Shown: positions 45,822 to 54,936 of the stretch, piece after piece | Layout of the letters: the number at the start of each line of letters is the position of its first letter | Numbering within the stretch: the stretch's first letter is position 1 | Source of the DNA: Acidimicrobiia bacterium | GTDB taxonomy: Bacteria > Actinomycetota > Acidimicrobiia > Acidimicrobiales > CATQHL01 | Direction: 5' to 3' | NCBI GenBank assembly: GCA_009835395.1 | Contig: VXXM01000071.1 | Coordinates: 93,396 to 157,395 of the forward strand | DNA: 64,000 nucleotides | The notes under the pieces: model-generated | Database searches by the model: none | Told to the model about the DNA's origin: nothing | The model's input: the letters and a program-made list of their open reading frames with translations, nothing else | Translations under genes and position numbers: made by a program

Positions 45822-46622
45822 GTGGGCCTCGCCGGGCTGAACGTCGGATTCTTCGGCCTTGGCGAGGCGGGCTCGCTCATCTCCGCCGACTTGGCCTCTG
45901 CCGGGGCCATCGTGGTCGGCTACGACCCCGCCCCGGTAGGCACCCCCGAGAACGTGCGGCGCGTCACCGATCCACGGAGTGCCGTCGAGGGGGCCGACCT
46001 GGTCATGGCCGCCACCGCCGCCGCCGATGCCATGCACGCACTCACCCAGGCGCTCGACGCCATCCCGGCCGGCGCCGTCTACGCCGACCTGGCGACGGCC
46101 TCGGCGCAGCGCAAGCGGGATCTAGCCGAGGTGGCGGCCCGACGGCTGCGGTTCGTCGACGTGGCCCTGATGGCCATGGTGCCCGGCAACGGCCTGTTCG
46201 GGGCGTCCCTGGCCTCCGGGCCCGGCGCGGCGCGCTATGTGGAGATGCTCGCCCCCATCGGCGTGCCGGTGGAGTGGGTCGGCGAGGAGCCGGGCACCGC
46301 GGCGACGCGCAAGCTGCTGCGCAGCGTCGTGCTGAAGGGCCTGCCCGCCCTGCTCATCGAGTCGCTGCGCGCCGCCGAGGCGGCAGGCCTGGCGCCCGAG
46401 ACATGGGATAGCCTCATCGGCCAGATCACCTCCGCCGACGAGTGGTTCATCCGCACGCTTCTGGAAGGCACGGCCACGCACAGCGTCCGTCGCACGGCCG
46501 AGATGGAGGCGGCACTCGAACTGCTGGAGTCGCTCGGCGTGGACCCCGTCATGACCCGTGCCACCACCGAGCGCCATCGCCGGATGCCCGCCGAGGGCCT
46601 GCCTGAGTTGCCCGGGCCCTGA
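45822..46622 (+). CDS. NAD(P)-dependent oxidoreductase, 6PGDH-like with DUF1932-type C-terminus
   Basis: 266 aa. N-terminal Rossmann fold VGFFGLGEAGSLISADLASAG (NADP-type), MVPGNGLFGASLASGP, then a C-terminal helical domain (LLRSVVLKGLPALLIESLRAAEAAG, MTRATTERHRRMPAEG) like DUF1932 proteins near oxoadipate aldolases. Probably reduces or oxidises a hydroxy/keto acid (inference). GTG 45822 gives the normal N-terminus 22 bases after the aldolase stop. Confidence 0.85.
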   Translation: MGLAGLNVGFFGLGEAGSLISADLASAGAIVVGYDPAPVGTPENVRRVTDPRSAVEGADLVMAATAAADAMHALTQALDAIPAGAVYADLATASAQRKRDLAEVAARRLRFVDVALMAMVPGNGLFGASLASGPGAARYVEMLAPIGVPVEWVGEEPGTAATRKLLRSVVLKGLPALLIESLRAAEAAGLAPETWDSLIGQITSADEWFIRTLLEGTATHSVRRTAEMEAALELLESLGVDPVMTRATTERHRRMPAEGLPELPGP

Positions 46623-46636
46623 TCGGCTGCGCCGTC

Positions 46637-46642
46637 TAGCGT
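46637..46642 (+). promoter_or_regulatory. -10 box TAGCGT before pxpA
   Basis: TAGCGT in the 57-base gap between the dehydrogenase and pxpA; leaves a leader of about 30 bases with GAGGGA as ribosome site. Confidence 0.4.
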
Positions 46643-46679
46643 GGGAGACGCGGGCGAGCAGGGAAGGTTGAGGGACGGC

Positions 46680-47402
46680 ATGGTTGCCATCAACTGCGAC
46701 ATGGGTGAGGGCTACGGCATCTACCGCTGCGGCGACGACGAGGCCATCATGCCCTACGTGGACATGGCCAACGTGGCCTGCGGTTTTCACGCCTCGGACC
46801 CCAGCGTGATGCAGCAGACCGTCCGCCTGGCGAAGCGCCACGGTGTGCAGGTGGGTGCCCACCCCTCTTTCCCCGACCGGCAGGGATTCGGCCGCCGGCC
46901 CATGGCCATGGACCCCGAAGAGATCACCGCGGCGATCATCTACCAGGCTGGGGCGTTGAGCGGCTTCCTGACCGCCGAGGGCATGCGCCTGGGTTACATC
47001 AAGGCCCACGGTGCGCTCTACGGTCAGGCCGCCGGCGACCCGGACGTGGCCGCGGCCATCGCCGCTGCCGCCGACGCCCTCGACACCGCCCTGTTCGGCA
47101 TGGCCAACACGACTCACGAGGAGGTCTGGGGCGATCGACCCCAGGGCTTCTGTGCCGAGTACTACTCCGATCTGGAATACCGGCCCGACGGCAGCCTGAT
47201 CATTACGAGAGAGCACGCCGCCGTGGATCCGGCCAAGGCCGCCGACGGCGCCGTGCGGGCCGTCACCGAGAACGTGGCCGTCGCCATCGACGGCAGCGAG
47301 ATCCCGATGCGGGCCGACATCGTCTGCGTCCACTCCGACACCCCCGGCGCGGTCGAGGTGGCCGCCGCCGTTCGGAGCGCCCTCGCCCCTTACCTGTCGT
47401 GA
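46680..47402 (+). CDS. pxpA: 5-oxoprolinase subunit A / LamB-YcsF family
   Basis: 240 aa. Seen: INCDMGEGYGIYRCGDDEAIMPYVD, NVACGFHASDPSVMQQTV, GVQVGAHPSFPDRQGFGRR and GYIKAHGALYGQA, the LamB/YcsF signature. In E. coli and Bacillus PxpA works with PxpB and PxpC to hydrolyse 5-oxoproline with ATP; PxpB and PxpC genes follow here after a BCCP gene. ATG 46680 is chosen for the direct family N-terminus. Confidence 0.92.
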   Translation: MVAINCDMGEGYGIYRCGDDEAIMPYVDMANVACGFHASDPSVMQQTVRLAKRHGVQVGAHPSFPDRQGFGRRPMAMDPEEITAAIIYQAGALSGFLTAEGMRLGYIKAHGALYGQAAGDPDVAAAIAAAADALDTALFGMANTTHEEVWGDRPQGFCAEYYSDLEYRPDGSLIITREHAAVDPAKAADGAVRAVTENVAVAIDGSEIPMRADIVCVHSDTPGAVEVAAAVRSALAPYLS

Positions 47403-47442
47403 CCGCCGGCACCGGATCCACCGCCGACCCGCGACCCTGACC

Positions 47443-47679
47443 GTGGATATCCGCTCGCCCCTGCCCGGCGTGTTCTACCGGCGCCCGTCGCCGGAGTCCG
47501 ACCCGTTCGTGGAACCCGGCAGCCCCGTCGGGCCCGACACCGTCGTCGCCCTCGTGGAGGTCATGAAGCAGTTCTTCGAGGTGCAGGCGGGCACGTCGGG
47601 CACGATCGCCACCGTGGCGGTGGCCGACGCCGACATGGTCGACGCCGGCCAGATTCTCTTCACCGTTCACCAATCGTGA
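47443..47679 (+). CDS. biotin carboxyl carrier domain protein (BCCP-like)
   Basis: 78 aa, a stand-alone biotinyl domain. Like AccB it starts SPLPGVFYRRPSPESDPF, including the protruding thumb-like loop of AccB-type carriers, and has the biotin attachment site V-E-V-M-K42-Q in place of EAMKM. The preceding N-terminal linker region of full-length BCCP is absent. Placed between pxpA (40 bases upstream) and pxpB (10 bases downstream) on the same strand. No biotin carboxylase gene is in the window, so its carboxylating partner must be elsewhere or the domain is used differently. GTG start. Confidence 0.88.
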   Translation: MDIRSPLPGVFYRRPSPESDPFVEPGSPVGPDTVVALVEVMKQFFEVQAGTSGTIATVAVADADMVDAGQILFTVHQS

Positions 47680-47689
47680 GCGGACGATC

Positions 47690-48583
47690 GTGAGTGGTCC
47701 CGGGCGCCCGGCGCGGCGCAGCTTCGGCGGAGACGACCACATCTTCGTGGAGTTCGACGAGGAGATGAACCTGCCGGCCAACTTCCGGGTCATGGCGGTC
47801 ACCGCCACCCTCGCCGAGCGGCGGATCGACGGCGTGATCGACATCTGCCCGGCCAACGTCTCCTACCAGGTGCGTTTCGATCCCGACCGCGTGGCGCCGC
47901 GAGACCTCGTCGCAGAGCTGGAAGCCACCGAGGCCACCGTCGGCGACGGCACGGACTTCGACCTGCGGACCACGATCCTCGAGCTGCCGATCCTCTACGG
48001 CGACCCCTGGACACGGGAGACCGGGGAGCGTTTCCGGTCCCATCGCCAGGATCCCGACGCCACCGACCTGGAATACGCCGCCCGCGTCAACGGCTTCGAC
48101 TCGGTGGCGGGATTCGTGGCCGCCCACTCCAACTCGCCCTGGTTCGCCTCGATGGTGGGTTTCGTGGCCGGTCTCCCGTTCCTGTTCCAGATGGTGCCGC
48201 GGGAGCGCCAGCTGGAGGTCCCCAAGTACCTCTCGCCCCGCACCGACACGCCCAAGCTGACGATCGGCCACGGCGGCTGCTTCGGCAGCATCTACTCGGT
48301 CCGGGGCGCGGGCGGCTACCAGATGCTGGGGATCACCCCCGCCCCCATCTACGATCCGACGCAGACCCATCCCGACTTCGCAGACTCGCTGGTGTTCTTC
48401 GAGCCCGGGTTCATCGTCAAGTACGAGCCCATCGATCGCGAGACCTACGACGAGTTGACGGCGCAGGTTGAGGCCCGGCGGTACCGGATCCGCCAAGCGC
48501 CCGTGGAGTTCTCGCTGGGGCGGTTCCTGGCCGACCCCGACGGTTACAACCGCGGCCTGACCGAGGTCCTCCGTGGCTCTTAG
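47690..48583 (+). CDS. pxpB: 5-oxoprolinase subunit B-like (KipI/allophanate hydrolase subunit 1 family)
   Basis: 297 aa, longer than the usual 220-240 aa KipI. Seen: HIFVEFDEEMNLPANFRVMAV, CPANVSYQVRFDP, ILELPILYGDPW (family box PVxYGG-like), and VAGLPFLFQMVPRERQLEVPKYL, GHGGCFGSIYSVRGAGGYQMLG. A cyclophilin-like fold that acts with subunit C. GTG start; its end overlaps pxpC by 11 bases. Confidence 0.88.
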   Translation: MSGPGRPARRSFGGDDHIFVEFDEEMNLPANFRVMAVTATLAERRIDGVIDICPANVSYQVRFDPDRVAPRDLVAELEATEATVGDGTDFDLRTTILELPILYGDPWTRETGERFRSHRQDPDATDLEYAARVNGFDSVAGFVAAHSNSPWFASMVGFVAGLPFLFQMVPRERQLEVPKYLSPRTDTPKLTIGHGGCFGSIYSVRGAGGYQMLGITPAPIYDPTQTHPDFADSLVFFEPGFIVKYEPIDRETYDELTAQVEARRYRIRQAPVEFSLGRFLADPDGYNRGLTEVLRGS

Positions 48584-49541
48584 CGTGCTGAAGCCCGGCC
48601 TCGCCACCACCGTGCAGGACACGGGCCGGCCCGGCTACTACAACGTCGGCATCCCGCCGTCGGGGTCGCTGGACCAGTACTCCTCATTGGCCGCCAACCT
48701 GCTGGTGGGCAACGCGGAGGACGCCGCCGTGCTGGAGTGCACCTACATGGGGCCCGAGCTGCGCTTCGACCGGCCGGCAACGGTGGCGGTCACCGGCGCC
48801 GATCTGCCGCCCCGGCTGGGCGGTGAGCCCCGCCCGGTCTGGGAGAGCTTCGCCGTGGAGATGGGAGACGTGCTGTCGTTCGACTTCCTGCGCTCGGGGG
48901 CACGGGCCTACATCGCCGTCAGCGGCGGCTTCGACGTGCCGGTGATGCTCGGCAGCCGCTCCACCTACGCCCTCGGGGCGCTCGGCGGGGTCGGGGGCCG
49001 GGCCCTGGCCGCCGGAGACGAACTGCCCATCGGGGACGCCGACGGCGCGGCCCCGGGCCGGTCGGTGCCTGCGGCGCTGCGCAGCACCCACCCGAAGCAT
49101 CGCGAGATCAGGGTGATGATGGGCCTCTACGACCATCGCCTCACCGACGGGGGCCGCCGGGCGTTCCTGGATGCCGAATGGCGCCTCACCACGCTGGCCG
49201 ACCGGACCGGCTTCCGCTACCGCGGCGCCGCCCTGGAATTCCGCGAGCGGGTTGCGCCCTTCGGCGCGGGCAGCGATCCTTCCAACATCGTCGATGCTCC
49301 CTACCCCATCGGATCCATCCAGATCCCCGGAGGTGTCGAGCCGATCGTGCTGCACCGCGACGCCGTGTCGGGCGGCGGCTACGTCATGGTCGGCACGGTC
49401 ATCAGCGCCGACATGGATGATGTCGGCCAGTCGGCCCCCAACATCACCACCCGCTTCGTCGAGGTCGATCTCGACGGTGCGCTGCGAGCCCGCCGCGAGC
49501 GGGCGGACCGGCTCGAGGCGCTGCGAGAGGCGGTTCGCTGA
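48573..49541 (+). CDS. pxpC: 5-oxoprolinase subunit C-like (biotin-dependent carboxyltransferase-related)
   Basis: 322 aa. Seen: VLKPGLATTVQDTGRPGYYNVGIPPSG, NLLVGNAEDAAVLECTYMGPELRF, FDVPVMLGSRSTYALGALGG, and GSIQIPGGVEPIVLHRDAVSGGGYVMVGTVISAD. This is the KipA/urea-amidolyase-related family that NCBI often names a biotin-dependent carboxyltransferase family protein. Its TGA overlaps the ATG of bioB by one base (TGATG). Confidence 0.9.
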   Translation: MALSVLKPGLATTVQDTGRPGYYNVGIPPSGSLDQYSSLAANLLVGNAEDAAVLECTYMGPELRFDRPATVAVTGADLPPRLGGEPRPVWESFAVEMGDVLSFDFLRSGARAYIAVSGGFDVPVMLGSRSTYALGALGGVGGRALAAGDELPIGDADGAAPGRSVPAALRSTHPKHREIRVMMGLYDHRLTDGGRRAFLDAEWRLTTLADRTGFRYRGAALEFRERVAPFGAGSDPSNIVDAPYPIGSIQIPGGVEPIVLHRDAVSGGGYVMVGTVISADMDDVGQSAPNITTRFVEVDLDGALRARRERADRLEALREAVR

Positions 49542-50566
49542 TGCCTGCCACGAACGTCACCGCCACCGATGCCCGCGGGCTGCTGCGCGCCTGCGAGGTG
49601 GCGCTCATCGACGAGCGCCGGCTGCTGGAGGCCGACGAGCTGCGGGCACTCGCCACCCTCAACGACGAGCAGGTCCCGGCGCTGACCGCCCTGGCTCACG
49701 CGGTGCGCCTCGAGTGGTGTGGCCCGACCGTGGAGGTGGAGGGCATCCTCTCGGTCAAGACGGGTGGTTGTCCCGAGGATTGCCACTTCTGCTCGCAGTC
49801 GGCCCAATTCTCCGAGACGCTGCCGGCCACGCCGTTCCTGGATGCCGACGAAGTGCTGTCGGCGGCCCGGGAGACGGCTCGGACCGGAGCCAGCGAGTTC
49901 TGCATGGTGCTGGCGATCCGGGGCCCCGACGAGCGGACGCTGCAGCGGCTCATCTCCCTGGTGCCACTCATCGAGGCCGAGACCGGGCTGAACGTGGCCG
50001 TGAGTGCGGGGATCCTGACCGACGACCAGGCGCGGCGGCTGGCCGACGGCGGTGTGCACCGCTACAACCACAACCTGGAGACGGCCCGGAGTTTCTTTCC
50101 TCGGATCGTGACCACCCACACCTGGGAGGAGCGCTACGAGACCTGCCTCCTGGTGCGGCGCCACGGCATGGAACTCTGCTGCGGGGCGCTGCTGGGGATG
50201 GGGGAGAGCCTCGACCATCGAGTGGAGCTGCTCGGCCAACTCCAGGCGCTGGACCCGACCGAGGTGCCGCTCAACTTCCTGAACCCGCGGCCCGGTACGC
50301 CGCTGCAGATCCGCCGGCCGCTGCGGCCCCTCGATGCGCTGCGCTGGATCGCGCTGTTCCGCCTGGCGCTGCCGGGGGTGATCCTGCGCTACGCCGGTGG
50401 TCGGGAGATCACCCTGCGGGAGTTCCAGGCCATGGGCATGACCTCCGGCATCAACGCCCTCATCGTGGGCAACTATCTCACGACGCTGGGTCGCGATCCC
50501 GATGAGGACCTGCGGATGCTGGAGGACCTGCAGATGCCCATCGGCGCCCTGACCGGCGTGATCTGA
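49541..50566 (+). CDS. bioB: biotin synthase
   Basis: 341 aa radical-SAM enzyme inserting sulfur into dethiobiotin. Seen: [23 protein letters not shown] with the [4Fe-4S] cysteines C77, C81 and C84; further cysteines ([23 protein letters not shown]) and [17 protein letters not shown] with the [2Fe-2S] Arg. Start ATG shares a base with the pxpC stop, so bioB continues the pxp transcript. The next gene follows after 5 bases. Confidence 0.96.
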   Translation: MPATNVTATDARGLLRACEVALIDERRLLEADELRALATLNDEQVPALTALAHAVRLEWCGPTVEVEGILSVKTGGCPEDCHFCSQSAQFSETLPATPFLDADEVLSAARETARTGASEFCMVLAIRGPDERTLQRLISLVPLIEAETGLNVAVSAGILTDDQARRLADGGVHRYNHNLETARSFFPRIVTTHTWEERYETCLLVRRHGMELCCGALLGMGESLDHRVELLGQLQALDPTEVPLNFLNPRPGTPLQIRRPLRPLDALRWIALFRLALPGVILRYAGGREITLREFQAMGMTSGINALIVGNYLTTLGRDPDEDLRMLEDLQMPIGALTGVI

Positions 50567-50571
50567 ATGCC

Positions 50572-50784
50572 ATGAGCGGGGCGTTCTGCTCGTGGTGCGG
50601 CACCCGGGACTGCGGCGGCTGCCGGCAGCCCCCCTACGAGACGCCCCGCTATTGCGACGGGTGTGGCCGCCGCCCCCGGGTGAATGTTCACCCGACCGGC
50701 TGGGAGACCCACTGCCGGCGCTGCGGGACGGTCAGCGCCTCAGCCGAGGCCCGGGAGGCGGTTCGACTGCCCGAGGGGGGCTGA
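50572..50784 (+). CDS. bsaP: biotin synthase auxiliary protein BsaP-like, small four-CxxC protein
   Basis: 70 aa with four CxxC pairs: C6/C9, C14/C17, C28/C31 and C48/C51. The central APRYCxxCGRR...VxPTGW layout (here [21 protein letters not shown] split over residues 25-44) matches my recollection of actinobacterial BsaP, a small Cys-rich partner that lets the actinobacterial-type BioB work by supporting its iron-sulfur cluster. Position right between bioB and bioA, with its TGA overlapping the ATG of bioA, supports this. Assignment is from memory of the motif plus context; a zinc-ribbon of unrelated function is the alternative. Confidence 0.7.
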   Translation: MSGAFCSWCGTRDCGGCRQPPYETPRYCDGCGRRPRVNVHPTGWETHCRRCGTVSASAEAREAVRLPEGG

Positions 50785-52133
50785 TGGCCGGCGACGGGCC
50801 GGGCACGGGGCGCGCCCGCCGCATTGACGATCCCGGAGGCGACCACAGGCGGAGGCACGTCGATCTGGTCGAGCGGGATCGCAGGCACCTCTGGCATCCC
50901 TACGCCCCGATGCCGTCGCCGCTCCCGGCGGTCCCGGTGGTCTCCGCCGCCGGCACCACCCTGACGCTGGCGGACGGGCGCCAGGTGATCGACGGCATGT
51001 CGTCGTGGTGGGCGGCTATCCACGGGCACCGCCATCCCGTCCTCGACGAGGCCGTCCGCACGCAGCTCGAGTCCATGGCGCACGTGATGTTCGGCGGCAT
51101 CACGCACCCGGCCGCGGTGGAGCTGGCCGAGCTGCTCGTCGAGATCGCCCCGTGTGGGCTCGAGCACGTCTTCTTCGCCGATTCCGGCTCGGTCTCGGTG
51201 GAGGTCGCCGTCAAGATGGCGCTGCAGTACGCCCGGGGCACCGGGCATCCCGAGCGCACCCGCCTGCTGACCGTCGCCTCGGGCTACCACGGCGACACCC
51301 TGGCGGCCATGTCGGTCTGCGATCCGGTGACCGGCATGCACAGCATGTTCAATGACGTGCTGCCCGTCCAGCTCTTCGCACCGGCGCCGCAGCCCCGCTA
51401 CGGCGAGACCTTCCGGGCCGAGCACATCGCCGACTTCGCCGGGCTGATGGCCGCCCACCGTGAAGAGATCGCCGCGGTCATTCTCGAGCCGGTCGTGCAG
51501 GGTGCCGGCGGGATGCGGTTCTACTCGCCGGACTACCTGGCGGAGGTGCGCCGGCTCTGCGATGAGCATCACGTCCTGCTGATCGCCGATGAGATCGCCA
51601 CCGGCTTCGGGCGCAGCGGCAGGCTTTTCGGTTGCGACCATGCCGGCATCAGTCCCGACATCATGTGTGTCGGCAAGGCGCTCACCGGGGGCTACCTGTC
51701 GATGGCGGCGACGCTCTGCACCGCGGAGGTGGCTGCCGGGGTCAGCGCGGCGGAGTCCGGGGCGCTGATGCACGGACCCACCTTCATGGGCAACCCGCTG
51801 GCGGCGGCGACCGCGACGGCGTCGATCCGCCTGCTGCTGTCGCGGCCCTGGGAGTCCGAGGTCGCCGCCATCGAGGCGTCCCTGCGGGCGGGCCTGGCGC
51901 CGGCCGACGCCCTGGCGGGCGTCGCCGAGGTCCGGGTACTGGGGGCCATCGGGGTGATCGAGACCACCGATCCGGTGCCCGTGGCCGCCAGCCAGGAACT
52001 GTTGCTGGACCGGGGGGTGTGGCTGCGCCCCTTCGGGCGGCTCCTCTACACGATGCCCCCCTACATCAGCGGTGAAGAGGAGCTGCGGCGCATCACCAGC
52101 GCCATGGTGGCCGCCGCCGAGGCGCTGCCGTGA
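50784..52133 (+). CDS. bioA: adenosylmethionine-8-amino-7-oxononanoate aminotransferase
   Basis: 449 aa. Makes 7,8-diaminononanoate from KAPA with SAM as amino donor. Seen: [67 protein letters not shown] lysine K298 in [13 protein letters not shown], and GIGVIETT-like C-terminus [20 protein letters not shown] 50784 overlaps the stop of the small Cys-rich gene (TGATG-type). Confidence 0.96.
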   Translation: MAGDGPGTGRARRIDDPGGDHRRRHVDLVERDRRHLWHPYAPMPSPLPAVPVVSAAGTTLTLADGRQVIDGMSSWWAAIHGHRHPVLDEAVRTQLESMAHVMFGGITHPAAVELAELLVEIAPCGLEHVFFADSGSVSVEVAVKMALQYARGTGHPERTRLLTVASGYHGDTLAAMSVCDPVTGMHSMFNDVLPVQLFAPAPQPRYGETFRAEHIADFAGLMAAHREEIAAVILEPVVQGAGGMRFYSPDYLAEVRRLCDEHHVLLIADEIATGFGRSGRLFGCDHAGISPDIMCVGKALTGGYLSMAATLCTAEVAAGVSAAESGALMHGPTFMGNPLAAATATASIRLLLSRPWESEVAAIEASLRAGLAPADALAGVAEVRVLGAIGVIETTDPVPVAASQELLLDRGVWLRPFGRLLYTMPPYISGEEELRRITSAMVAAAEALP

Positions 52134-53278
52134 CCGGGCCGGGGAACCCTGGCAGCGGCGGCTTCGACACCTGGGCAACCGGGCAACTCGCCGCGCTGCG
52201 CGCCGCCGACCGCTGGCGGGAGGTGCGCACCTTCGACGCTCGCGGGCCGGTGGGACGGCTCGGGGACCGGGAGGTGATCTCCTTCGCCTCCAACGACTAC
52301 CTCGGGCTGTCGTTCCACCCGGCCGTGATCGCCGCGGCCCACGCGGCGCTCGACCGCTGGGGAGCCGGCGCCACCGCCAGCCGTCTCATCGTAGGCTCGC
52401 GTCCCGTGCACGCCGAGCTCGAAGCCGAGCTCTGCGACTGGAAGCAGACCGAGCGGGCGCTGGTCTTCCCGACGGGCTACGCCGCCAACCTGGGTGTGCT
52501 CTCCAGCCTGGGTGGCCAGGACTGCCTGATCGTGAGCGACGAGCTGAACCACGCCTCGATCATCGACGGCTGCCGCCTCAGCCGCTCGCCGATCGCGGTC
52601 GCCCGGCACGGCGACATCGACGACATCGACCGGCTGCTGAGCGAGACATCGCTACCGAGGAGGATCGTCGTCGTCGACGCGGTCTTCTCGATGGACGGTG
52701 ACGAGGTCGATGTGGTCGCGCTGGGGGAGTGCTGTGCCCGCCGCGGGGCGCTGCTGGTGATTGACGAGGCGCACGCCGTCCTCGGCCCGTCGCTCGCCCC
52801 GCTCGCCGGCTTCGACGGGCTGCGGGTGCTGCGGGTCGTCACCCTGTCCAAGGCGCTGGGCACCGTCGGCGGGGCGGTGTGCGGCCCGGGCCCGTTCATC
52901 GACCTGCTCGTCAACCGGGCGCGCCCGTTCATCTTCACAACCGGGCCGGCGCCAGCGGACTCCGCCGCTGCGCTCGAGGCCATCCGCATCACTCGCGGCA
53001 CCGAGGGGGACGCTCTCGTGGCACGTCTGGCGGACCTCGTGGATCGCCTGCGGTCGGGTCATCGCTCCCCGATCGTGCCGATCATCGCGGGTACCGAGGC
53101 GGAGGCGCTGGGAGCCGCCGAGGCCCTGCTGGAGCAGGGCCTACTCGTTCCCGCCATCCGCCCGCCGACGGTGCCGCCGGGCACCTCGCGGCTCCGCGTG
53201 GCGCTGTCGGCTGCCCACACCGGTGACATGGTGGACCGGCTGGTGGCGGGCCTGGACACGCTCGGACTCCGGCCATGA
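52130..53278 (+). CDS. bioF: 8-amino-7-oxononanoate synthase
   Basis: 382 aa alpha-oxoamine synthase joining pimeloyl-ACP/CoA with alanine. Seen: [76 protein letters not shown], and PLP lysine K241 in [17 protein letters not shown] start overlaps the bioA stop by 4 bases. Its 3' end is partly duplicated before bioD. Confidence 0.95.
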   Translation: MTGPGNPGSGGFDTWATGQLAALRAADRWREVRTFDARGPVGRLGDREVISFASNDYLGLSFHPAVIAAAHAALDRWGAGATASRLIVGSRPVHAELEAELCDWKQTERALVFPTGYAANLGVLSSLGGQDCLIVSDELNHASIIDGCRLSRSPIAVARHGDIDDIDRLLSETSLPRRIVVVDAVFSMDGDEVDVVALGECCARRGALLVIDEAHAVLGPSLAPLAGFDGLRVLRVVTLSKALGTVGGAVCGPGPFIDLLVNRARPFIFTTGPAPADSAAALEAIRITRGTEGDALVARLADLVDRLRSGHRSPIVPIIAGTEAEALGAAEALLEQGLLVPAIRPPTVPPGTSRLRVALSAAHTGDMVDRLVAGLDTLGLRP

Positions 53279-53356
53279 CCCGGCCCGCCACGCTGGGGCG
53301 GCTGCTGGCAGCTCTGGCGGCGCTCGGACTCGGACCGTGACCCGACCGGCCACGCT
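53259..53356 (+). repeat. direct duplication of the bioF end / bioD start
   Basis: 53259-53294 and 53321-53356 are 36-base copies, 31 identical, 62 bases apart. Copy 1 holds the bioF stop and an ATG followed by T-R-P-A-T-L; copy 2 holds a stop and the GTG of bioD followed by the same T-R-P-A-T-L. Between them the first ATG opens a 20-codon frame that ends in copy 2. Confidence 0.7.
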
Positions 53357-53981
53357 CATCGCCGTCGCCGGTACGGCCACCGAGATCGGCAAGACCTGGG
53401 TCACCGCCCGGATCGTCGAAACCCTGCGCGGGCGCGGATTCTCGGCGAATGCCCGCAAACCCGTGCAGTCCTTCGGCGCCGGCGAGCTCGGCGCCACTGA
53501 TGCCGAGGTGCTTGCCGCCGCCTCCGGCGAGTCCCCGCAGGCGGTCTGCCCGGCACACCGCTGGTATCCCGTGCCGATGGCTCCGCCGCTGGCGGCGGTC
53601 CTCGCCGGTGAGGCGCCGCCGAGGTTGGCCGACCTGCTCGTTGAGCTCCGCTGGCCGTCCCCGGCGCCGGACTTCGGCTTCGTCGAGACGGTGGGCGGCG
53701 TGCGGTCGCCGCTCGCCGACGACGGCGACTGTCGCGACCTGGTGCGTGCCCTCGATCCCGACGGCATCCTGCTCGTGGCCGGCGCCGACCTCGGCGCCAT
53801 CAACGCGGTGCGGCTGGCGGCCGATGCGCTGGCGGGCCCGCCGCTGGCGGTGTTCTGCAATCGGTACCTGCCCGGTGACGAGGTACACCGCCGCAACCTC
53901 GCCTGGCTCACCGAGCGCGACGGCCTTTCAGTCGAGACCACCATCGAGGACCTGGCGGATCGCATCGCCGGCTGGCGCTGA
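53337..53981 (+). CDS. bioD: dethiobiotin synthetase
   Basis: 214 aa. Closes the ureido ring of dethiobiotin with ATP and CO2. Seen: P-loop GTATEIGKTWVTARI (canonical GTDTxVGKT has Asp where Ala is here), ARKPVQSF with the substrate Lys, ETVGGVRSPL in place of EGAGG, DGILLVAGADLGAINAVRLA and CNRYLPGDEVHRRN. GTG 53337 chosen; copy 1 of the duplication offers an ATG at 53275 but its frame ends at 53340. Last gene of the bio set; the next gene is convergent 14 bases on. Confidence 0.93.
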   Translation: MTRPATLIAVAGTATEIGKTWVTARIVETLRGRGFSANARKPVQSFGAGELGATDAEVLAAASGESPQAVCPAHRWYPVPMAPPLAAVLAGEAPPRLADLLVELRWPSPAPDFGFVETVGGVRSPLADDGDCRDLVRALDPDGILLVAGADLGAINAVRLAADALAGPPLAVFCNRYLPGDEVHRRNLAWLTERDGLSVETTIEDLADRIAGWR

Positions 53982-53995
53982 GGAGCCCCCGGCCC

Positions 53996-54793
53996 TCAGT
54001 GGCCGATGAAGCCCTCCCGGGCGCGCCGCAGGAAGCGAATCTGGTGGCTCTCGGCGAGGAGCCGCCCGTCGGGCGACCAGGCGAACGCCGTCTCGTCCAC
54101 GTGGCCCCCGCTCGAGGAGGCGGTGTGCAACTCCACCAGCACAGGCTCACCGGCACTGTGGGGGACCGGCAGTGGGGCGCGCAGGTGTGCGGTGAGGGTG
54201 ATGGTCCCCGCCAGGTGCGGGTCGCTCACCCGGCCGATGGCGACCGGCGGCACCACGTCGCAGACCATCAGCAGCAGCGGCAGGTCGATCAGGGTCTCGA
54301 ATCTGGGGCGGACCCACACCAGCACGCTGGAGCCATCCCGGTGGATCTCCCGCTCCTCGAACAGCTCGAACACCGGGAGCGCGAAGATGCGGGGCATGCC
54401 CTCGGCGGGAGTCTCCGCGAACGCAGGCACGTCGGGCATCGTCCGGTTCGTGAACTCCTGGCCGTCCTGATCGGTGGCGGCGGTGGCGAGGAAGTGGGCG
54501 CAGAGCTTGCCGCCGGCGGACATGCGCCCGGACAGGAACGAGACCGAGCGGCCGGCCTGTTCGATCGTCACCTCGATCCGGATGCGGCCCTCGGGCGCCG
54601 GGCGCAGGAACTGCATCGTGATGCCCCGCAGCGGCCGGGCGGGGTCGGCCACGGTCGCCTCGCAGGCGACCGCCGCCAGGCTCACGAGGTAGCCGCCGAA
54701 GAGGCCGTTGAATCCCCACCACCGCCTGTCGGCGTCGTGGCCCCAGGCGCCGTCGCCGAGGTCGTCGAGAAGAAGGTCGCCGGGGTTCCGCAC
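53996..54793 (-). CDS. acyl-CoA thioesterase, TesB-like double hotdog
   Basis: 265 aa. Two hotdog halves: GFNGLFGGYLVSLAAVACEATV and RGITMQFLRPAPEGRIRIEVTIEQAGRSVSFLSGRM in the first, PLLLMVCDVVPPVAIGRV and LVELHTASSSGGHVDETAFAWSPDGRLLAESHQIRFLRR in the second. Such proteins cleave or only bind acyl-CoA. Monocistronic, convergent with bioD. Confidence 0.85.
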   Translation of the reverse strand: MRNPGDLLLDDLGDGAWGHDADRRWWGFNGLFGGYLVSLAAVACEATVADPARPLRGITMQFLRPAPEGRIRIEVTIEQAGRSVSFLSGRMSAGGKLCAHFLATAATDQDGQEFTNRTMPDVPAFAETPAEGMPRIFALPVFELFEEREIHRDGSSVLVWVRPRFETLIDLPLLLMVCDVVPPVAIGRVSDPHLAGTITLTAHLRAPLPVPHSAGEPVLVELHTASSSGGHVDETAFAWSPDGRLLAESHQIRFLRRAREGFIGH

Positions 54794-54880
54794 GGCAGCG
54801 AAGGGTAGGTGCTCGGGATTGGTTTGCTCCGCGGGCGCCGTGCCGCGCCTCAGCGATCCCGCATGCCGGACCTGATTGCT

Positions 54881-54929
54881 GGATTGAAATATATTGATAT
54901 TGTATGATCTAGTCTTCAGTCGCTAGCCT
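54881..54929 (+). promoter_or_regulatory. AT-rich comF promoter with TAGCCT -10
   Basis: An AT-rich block GGATTG...ATATA...ATTG (54881-54902), striking in a 70% GC region, ends in a possible -35 TTGTAT (54900-54905). After 18 bases comes TAGCCT (54924-54929), 7 bases before the GTG of comF, so the transcript is leaderless. A similar block stands before comM. Confidence 0.6.
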
Positions 54930-54936
54930 CTTCCCG

